From Nocardioides cremeus (lineage in GTDB: Bacteria; Actinomycetota; Actinomycetes; Propionibacteriales; Nocardioidaceae): a DNA stretch of 40,298 bases. The notes beneath the pieces were generated by a model. The model made no database searches, had not been told where the DNA came from, and was given only the letters and a program-made list of their open reading frames with translations. Numbering within the stretch: the stretch's first letter is position 1; each line of letters opens with the position of its first letter. Of this stretch, positions 35,865-40,298 are shown in pieces. The stretch covers positions 1 to 40,298 of the forward strand of contig NZ_JAULSC010000026.1 in assembly GCF_030518195.1 (NCBI RefSeq), read 5' to 3'. Made by a program: the position numbers and the translations under genes.

Positions 35865-38308
35865 TCGCAGGCCTCGCAGGTCTCGGGGTTCTCGAGCGAG
35901 CAGGCGACGGCCTCGCTCGCGGGGACGGTCTCGGCAGCGGGCAGCACCGAGGTGGTGGCCTGCTGGATGCGGGTCGCCGGGCGCGAGCGCAGGTAGTAGG
36001 TGGTCTTCAGCCCCCGCTTCCAGGCGTGCAGGTACATCGACGAGAGCTTGCCGATCGAGGGTCCGGCGATGAAGAGGTTCAGCGACTGGCTCTGGTCGAC
36101 GAAGGCCTGCCGCTCGGCAGCCATGTCGATGAGCGCCCGCTGGGGCAGCTCCCAGGCGGTCCGGTAGACCTCGCGCAGCTCGGCGGGGATCGCCTCGATC
36201 CCCTGCACCGACCCCTCGGCCCGCTTGATCTCCTCCCGCACCTGCGGGGTCCACAGCCCCCGGCGCTTGAGCTCGCGCACCAGGGCGTTGTTGACCTGCA
36301 GGAACTCCCCCGACAGCGTCTCGCGCTTGAAGAGGTTGGAGACCTGCGGCTCGATGCACTCGTAGCACCCCGCGATCGAGGCGATCGTCGCCGTCGGCGC
36401 GATCGCCACCAGCAGCGAGTTGCGCAGGCCGTGGGCGGCCACCTGCTCGCGCAGCGCCGCCCAGCGCTCGAGCTGGGTGACCTCGACGTCCCAGTGGTCG
36501 GGCTGCAGCACGCCCTTGGCCGCGCGCGTCTCGGCGTACGCCGGGTGCGCGCCGTGGCGGCGCGCCAGCTCGCAGCTGACCTCGAGCGCGGTCAGGTAGA
36601 TCTCCTCCGAGACGCGGGTCGACAGCGACCGGGCCTGGGCCGAGTCGAAGGGCAGGCCCAGGGCGAAGAAGACGTCCTGCAGGCCCATCAGCCCCAGCCC
36701 GACCGGGCGCCAGCGCGGGTTGGAGCGCCCGGCCTCCTCGCTGGGGTAGTAGTTGACGTCGATGACGCGGTCGAGCAGCGGCACGGCGGTGCGCACCGTG
36801 GCCCGCAGCGCCTCCCAGTCCACGTCGAGGTCGGCGCCGGTGCCGGTGCCGCTCAGGTGCCGGGCCAGGTTGATCGAGCCGAGGTTGCACACGGCCGTCT
36901 CGGTGTCGGAGGAGACCTCGATGATCTCGGTGCACAGGTTGGACAGGTGCACCACCGGTCCGCCGGGCCGGTCGGAGGTCTGGTTGCAGGTGCGGTTGCT
37001 GGCGTCCTTGAAGGTCATCCAGCCGTTGCCGGTCTGCGCCAGGATGCGCATCATCCGTGAGTAGAGCTCGCGCGCCGGCAGACGGCGTACGACGCGTCCC
37101 TCGGCCTCGGCGCGACGGTAGGCCGCGTCGAACTCGGCGCCCCACAGGTCGACGAGCTCGGGGGCCTCGTCGGGGTCGATCAGCGACCAGGGCTCGTCGG
37201 CCTCGACGCGGCGCATGAACTCGTCGGGGATCCAGTGCGCGAGGTTGAGGTTGTGGGTGCGCCGCGCGTCCTCGCCGGTGTTGTCGCGCAGCTCGAGGAA
37301 CTCCTCGACGTCGGGGTGCCACGGCTCGAGGTAGACGCAGGCCGCACCCTTGCGGCGACCGCCCTGGTTGACCGCGGCGACCGAGGCGTCGAGGGTGCGC
37401 AGGAACGGCACGATGCCGTTGGACTGGCCATTGGTGCCCCGGATCAGGGCGCCGCGCGAGCGGACCCGCGAGAAGGCGAGCCCGATGCCGCCCGCGAACT
37501 TCGAGAGCTTCGCGACCTGGGCGTAGCGGTCGTAGATCGAGTCGAGGTCGTCGCGCGGGGAGTCGACGAGGTAGCACGACGACATCTGGGTGTGCCGGGT
37601 GCCGGAGTTGAAGAGGGTGGGCGAGCTGGGCAGGTAGGCCAGCGACGACATCAGGCGGTAGAAGTCGATCGCCTCGGCGGGGCTCTGGGCGAGGCCGCAG
37701 GCGACCCGGAGCAGGAAGTACTGCGGGGTCTCCACGACCAGCCGGGTGCGCGGGTGGCGCAGGAGGTAGCGGTCGTAGACGGTGCGCAGCCCGAAGTACT
37801 CGAAGCGGCGGTCGGCGTCGGGGTCGATGGCGAAGTCGAGCTTGCGGGCGTTGTCCTTGACGAACGCCGCGGTCTCGTCGCCGATGAGGCCCTCGGCGTG
37901 ACCGAGGGCGATCGACTGGCTGAACGACGCGACGCCCTGGTTGCGCACCTCCTTCTCGACGTAGCCGGCCAGCAGGCGCGCGGCCAGGCGCGAGTACTGC
38001 GGCTCCTCGCCGATCATCTCGGCGGCGGTGCGGATCGAGAGCCGGTCGAGCTCGGCGGTGCTGGCGCCGTCGTAGAGACCGCTGATGGTGCGGGTGGCCA
38101 CCCGCATCGGGTCGATGTCGTCGAGGTCGCCGGCGACGCGCTCGACGGCCCGCACGATCTTGAGCACGTCGACGACCTCGGTGTCGCCGTTGCGCTTGCG
38201 CACCGCCATCCGGCGGGCGGCGGAGCGGTCCTCGGGGGGACTGCTGCTGGTGGTGGTGCTGGCAGGGGTGCTGGTGGGCTCGGTGGTGGGTGGTGCGGTG
38301 ACCGTCAT
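35861..38308 (-). CDS. nrdA: Ribonucleotide reductase class Ia alpha subunit
   Basis: NrdA reduces ribonucleoside diphosphates to deoxyribonucleotides. The 815-residue protein has a Ser/Thr/Pro-rich leader (1-27), an N-terminal ATP cone (VRKRNGDTEVVDVLKIVRAVE) for allosteric control, C245 in QMSSCYLVDS and C474 in AVCNLGSINL as the redox pair, the thiyl/active-site set N457, C459, E461 in LSNLCTEI, paired tyrosines in KTTYYLRSRP and a C-terminal Cys pair in CEACE. ATG 38308 has GAGGAGAGAG upstream. It is the first gene of nrdAB, behind a long leader with a cobalamin riboswitch and paired NrdR boxes; such control is known from Streptomyces class Ia reductases. Confidence 0.95.
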   Translation of the reverse strand: MTVTAPPTTEPTSTPASTTTSSSPPEDRSAARRMAVRKRNGDTEVVDVLKIVRAVERVAGDLDDIDPMRVATRTISGLYDGASTAELDRLSIRTAAEMIGEEPQYSRLAARLLAGYVEKEVRNQGVASFSQSIALGHAEGLIGDETAAFVKDNARKLDFAIDPDADRRFEYFGLRTVYDRYLLRHPRTRLVVETPQYFLLRVACGLAQSPAEAIDFYRLMSSLAYLPSSPTLFNSGTRHTQMSSCYLVDSPRDDLDSIYDRYAQVAKLSKFAGGIGLAFSRVRSRGALIRGTNGQSNGIVPFLRTLDASVAAVNQGGRRKGAACVYLEPWHPDVEEFLELRDNTGEDARRTHNLNLAHWIPDEFMRRVEADEPWSLIDPDEAPELVDLWGAEFDAAYRRAEAEGRVVRRLPARELYSRMMRILAQTGNGWMTFKDASNRTCNQTSDRPGGPVVHLSNLCTEIIEVSSDTETAVCNLGSINLARHLSGTGTGADLDVDWEALRATVRTAVPLLDRVIDVNYYPSEEAGRSNPRWRPVGLGLMGLQDVFFALGLPFDSAQARSLSTRVSEEIYLTALEVSCELARRHGAHPAYAETRAAKGVLQPDHWDVEVTQLERWAALREQVAAHGLRNSLLVAIAPTATIASIAGCYECIEPQVSNLFKRETLSGEFLQVNNALVRELKRRGLWTPQVREEIKRAEGSVQGIEAIPAELREVYRTAWELPQRALIDMAAERQAFVDQSQSLNLFIAGPSIGKLSSMYLHAWKRGLKTTYYLRSRPATRIQQATTSVLPAAETVPASEAVACSLENPETCEACE

Positions 38309-38455
38309 GGCTCTCTCCTCGCGAGATGGTCGGTCCGGGTCGGTCCGGGCCGGGCGAGGAGGAGACGGGTGGGTACGCACGGGCGGCTGGGCGCAGCGTC
38401 GTACCTGCCGTCGGCCTTCCCACGAGGCGTCGGACCACCGTGCCCGGTCGGGCGC

Positions 38456-38650
38456 GGTGCGCTGGCAGGTCTTCGGACTCGCGGGCGCGCCTGCTGGCAC
38501 CTACTGGCCGTCGCTTCCCAGGTCGGTGACCCAGTGCGTGTGACGGCGGTCGTTCCCACTCACCGCTGCGGGGCAGTCCCGGTCTTCCACCGGGTTCCCT
38601 CTTGCCTCGACGACCCTGGGTTGGGCCGGCGAACCAGCTGCACGAGCACC
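38456..38650 (-). promoter_or_regulatory. Cobalamin riboswitch in the nrdAB leader
   Basis: Read on the minus strand, the leader contains GGGAACCCGGTGGAAGACCGG, given here in parts as GGGAACCCGG and TGGAAGACCGGGACTGCC, then CCGCAGCGGTGAGTGGGAAC, CTGGGAAGCGACGGCCAGTAG and the B12-box element GAGTCCGAAGACCTGCCAGC at 38480-38461. These are the conserved core segments of cobalamin (AdoCbl) riboswitches. Possible outer pairing is GGTGC (38650-38646) with GCACC (38460-38456). About 150 nt separate it from the nrdA start. Ligand should turn the class Ia reductase off when B12 is available for a class II enzyme encoded elsewhere. Confidence 0.92.
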
Positions 38651-38692
38651 ATATCTGGTGAACTACAGCTGTGTAACCCCTAGATCTGGGGT
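38646..38692 (-). promoter_or_regulatory. Two NrdR boxes and nrdAB promoter
   Basis: Two imperfect palindromes, GCACCATATCTGGTGA (38646-38661) and CCCCTAGATCTGGGGT (38677-38692), are exactly 31 bp apart, three helical turns, which is the spacing known for NrdR box pairs. Both share an ATCTGG core. Between them on the minus strand TTACAC (38675-38670) and TATGGT (38652-38647) with a 17-bp gap could be -35 and -10. The match to the NrdR consensus is partial. nrdR itself is not in the window. Confidence 0.65.
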
Positions 38693-39885
38693 GAGACGGT
38701 CGCAGCCGTCTCGTCAGGCGCTTCCGGGGCGCCACGCAGCACCAGCGCAGCTAGGCCGGTCGTCAGCGGCACCGCCGCGACCAGGCCGAGCGTGGCCACG
38801 ACGCTGCGCACCACCTTCTGGGCGATGATCTGGTCGGTCACGACGCTGCCGAGGGACTCGGTGTTGGCGACGATCAGGATCAGCAGCGGCAGCGCCGAGC
38901 CGGCGTAGGCCAGCACGATGGTGTTGACCACCGAGGCGATGTGGGAGCGCCCGACGCGGCTGCCGGCGCGGAAGAGCTGCAGGGCGCCGTACGCCGGGTT
39001 GGCGCGGGCGAGCTCGGCGACCGTCGCCGACTGGGTGACGGTGACGTCGTCGAGCACGCCCAGCGAGCCGATCACGATGCCGGCCAGCAGCAGGCCCTCG
39101 GTGTTGACGCCCTGGGTCATCCCGACCGCCAGCGACAGGTCGTCGGTGACGCCGGTCAGGTGCAGCGCCGAGACCGCCAGCGCGGAGAGCAGGCCGGTGA
39201 GGGTCAGGCTGGCGAGCGTGCCCAGCACGGCCACGGTGGTCGTGGCCCCCAGGCCGTGGGTGAGGTAGAGGACGGTGAGCATGATCGCCGCCGAGCCGAC
39301 GATCGCGACCAGCGGCGGCGACCCGGCGAGGATGGCGGGCACCACGAAGTAGAGGAGCAGCAGGAAGGTGACGCCCAGCCCGGCCAGGGCGCTCACCCCG
39401 CGCCAGCGACCGAAGGCCACCATCGCCAGCACGAAGGCGCCCGCCAGCACCACGAGGCCGGTGCCGCGCTGGTGGTCGACGATGGCGTAGGACTCGCCGT
39501 CGGGGGTCTCGTTGAGGATCAGGACGACGTCGTCGCCCTCCTCCACCTCCGGCGCCCCCGGGCCGTTGGGCAGCGGCACCTCCGCGGAGTCGACGGGCTC
39601 GTCGCGCGGGTCGTCCTCGGGCGTCTCCAGCGACACGGTCGCGGTGCCGCAGCCGTTGACGTCGTCGGTGAGCTCCTCGATGCACTCCGAGCGCTCAAGC
39701 GATGTGATCCGGCCGTCGTACTGGTCGGCGCTGCCCTGCCCATCCCCGGGCACGACGTCACCCGTGGGCCACAGCCACACCATGGCCACCAGCGTCAGCA
39801 GCGCGATCGGCGCCAGCACCAGCCACGCCGCCCGCGGCGTGCGCCCCGGCTCGTCGCGGCCGGGGCCGCGGTGGTGCCCACCCAT
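38680..39885 (-). CDS. YibE/F family membrane protein
   Basis: This 401-residue protein begins with a short cytoplasmic part and one helix (WLVLAPIALLTLVAMVWLW), an extracytoplasmic domain with two Cys (about residues 45-130), then seven or so further helices (VVLAGAFVLAMVAF, LLLLYFVVPAILAG, TTTVAVLGTLASLTLTG, LLLAGIVIGSLGVLDDVTVTQ and others). The GVLDDVTVTQ and HIASVVNTIVLAYAGSALPLLIL segments are typical of YibE/F. Function is not established; some relatives affect membrane fluidity or transport. ATG 39885 is used. The TAG stop (38682-38680) and last codons (SPQI) lie inside the second NrdR box of nrdAB. Confidence 0.85.
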   Translation of the reverse strand: MGGHHRGPGRDEPGRTPRAAWLVLAPIALLTLVAMVWLWPTGDVVPGDGQGSADQYDGRITSLERSECIEELTDDVNGCGTATVSLETPEDDPRDEPVDSAEVPLPNGPGAPEVEEGDDVVLILNETPDGESYAIVDHQRGTGLVVLAGAFVLAMVAFGRWRGVSALAGLGVTFLLLLYFVVPAILAGSPPLVAIVGSAAIMLTVLYLTHGLGATTTVAVLGTLASLTLTGLLSALAVSALHLTGVTDDLSLAVGMTQGVNTEGLLLAGIVIGSLGVLDDVTVTQSATVAELARANPAYGALQLFRAGSRVGRSHIASVVNTIVLAYAGSALPLLILIVANTESLGSVVTDQIIAQKVVRSVVATLGLVAAVPLTTGLAALVLRGAPEAPDETAATVSPQI

Positions 39886-39985
39886 GCGTGATCGACTCCT
39901 CGAGGGATCGGCCGAGCCGTGGTCAGCGCCCCGGCGTGGTCGGACGCCTCAACGTACCAGCGGGCACACCGCCGCCCCGGCCACC

Positions 39986-40277
39986 GTTGGTCGAACAGCG
40001 AGGAGCGCCAGCGACCAGCGACGGCCCCGTTGGTCGAGCAGCGAGGAGCGCCAGCGACGAGCGACGCCGAGACCCCGTGAGCTGCCCACTCGCCGTACGC
40101 CATGGAGTCACCAGGTTTCGGCAACGCTCGAGCCTTCGGCCCTCGCTGCTCAACCAACGGCGCGCGGCAGCCCCGTAGGTCGAGCAGCGAGGAGCGCCAG
40201 CGACGAGCGACGCCGAGACCCGTGAGGCCCCGTTGGTCGAGCAGGGAGGAGCGCCAGCGACGAGCGACGCCGAGACC
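39986..40277 (+). repeat. Cluster of 46-bp intergenic repeats (four direct, one inverted)
   Basis: Copies begin at 39986 (shortened), 40029, 40175 and 40232 on the plus strand; an inverted, diverged copy spans 40114-40158. A full unit starts GTTGGTCGAGCAGCGAGGAG, continues CGCCAGCGACGAGCGACG and ends CCGAGACC; the ends GGTC(G/T)CG and CGAGACC can pair. The rest of 39886-40298 has no convincing gene: it is the upstream region of the YibE/F gene up to the window edge. Elements like this are scattered between genes in several high-GC actinobacteria, as I recall, but their function is unknown. Confidence 0.8.
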
Positions 40278-40298
40278 CCGCGAGCACCGCGCTCGCCG

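Noticed and set aside
34818..38308. Class Ib ribonucleotide reductase (nrdEF)
   Set aside because: No nrdH or nrdI nearby; the alpha subunit has an ATP cone and C-terminal CEAC pair, and the regulation is of the class Ia, B12-riboswitch kind.
39986..40277. CRISPR array or insertion sequence end
   Set aside because: Distances between copies are irregular, one copy is inverted and there is no transposase or cas gene in view.

Overview
The window is very GC-rich, with strongly GC-biased third codon positions, GTG/ATG starts, many 4-bp stop/start overlaps (GTGA, ATGA), IdeR/DtxR-type iron boxes, a cobalamin riboswitch in front of nrdAB and a paaABCDE operon next to a TetR regulator. Together these point to an actinobacterium, most likely Nocardioides or a relative; this is inferred from style and gene content, not from a search. 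The content is mostly chromosomal metabolism and regulation. I see no rRNA, tRNA, CRISPR array, transposase or phage genes.

Layout, left to right. (1) 2-1494: the end of an iron-type ABC importer (permease C-terminus plus ATPase). (2) 1493-1841: two mirror-image arrays of 22-bp repeats between convergent genes. (3) 1786-4436: an adenylation / carrier-protein / membrane-acyltransferase fusion, preceded by an iron box. (4) 4477-7814: PEP synthase and its regulatory kinase/phosphorylase. (5) 7970-12025: four glycosyltransferases in one overlapping operon. (6) 12048-13700: a small Ser/Thr kinase diverging from a TetR regulator. (7) 13735-17723: the phenylacetyl-CoA epoxidase operon paaABCDE (minus strand) with a palindromic operator. 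(8) 17792-20435: SRPBCC protein, FUSC-type membrane protein, orphan LuxR-type response regulator, small hypothetical protein. (9) 20453-23010: HemK-like methyltransferase diverging from a haem-oxygenase-fold iron enzyme, a CDGSH iron-sulfur protein and a frame-disturbed gene, bracketed by related stem-loop repeats. (10) 23042-27433: Old Yellow Enzyme homologue, esterase, anti-sigma-type ATPase with PAS domain, PQ-loop membrane protein. (11) 27483-30147: zinc dehydrogenase and xylulokinase. (12) 30199-31253: siderophore-interacting protein with a second iron box, and a tiny membrane protein. (13) 31268-34783: PcaF-type thiolase, a PcaD/PcaC-like fusion with a degenerate hydrolase half, a nuclease lipoprotein, a flavin reductase-like protein. 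(14) 34818-39885: nrdB, nrdA, a cobalamin riboswitch, paired NrdR boxes and a YibE/F membrane protein. (15) 39986-40277: a cluster of 46-bp intergenic repeats running to the window edge.

Three themes connect the genes. Iron: the ABC importer, the iron-boxed carrier/acyltransferase fusion, the iron-boxed siderophore-interacting protein, and iron-sulfur or di-iron enzymes (paa, nrdB, haem-oxygenase-like protein, CDGSH). Aromatic and CoA-ester catabolism: paaABCDE with its probable regulator, and the distant thiolase/PcaDC-like pair. Repeats at gene ends: at least three families of short GC-rich palindromic or tandem repeats sit directly behind stop codons and in two places appear to have extended a protein C-terminus.

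The least familiar items are the iron-controlled adenylation/carrier/membrane-acyltransferase fusion (a one-polypeptide layout recalling the Dlt D-alanylation machinery), the mirrored 22-bp arrays, and the PcaDC-like protein that lacks a hydrolase nucleophile.
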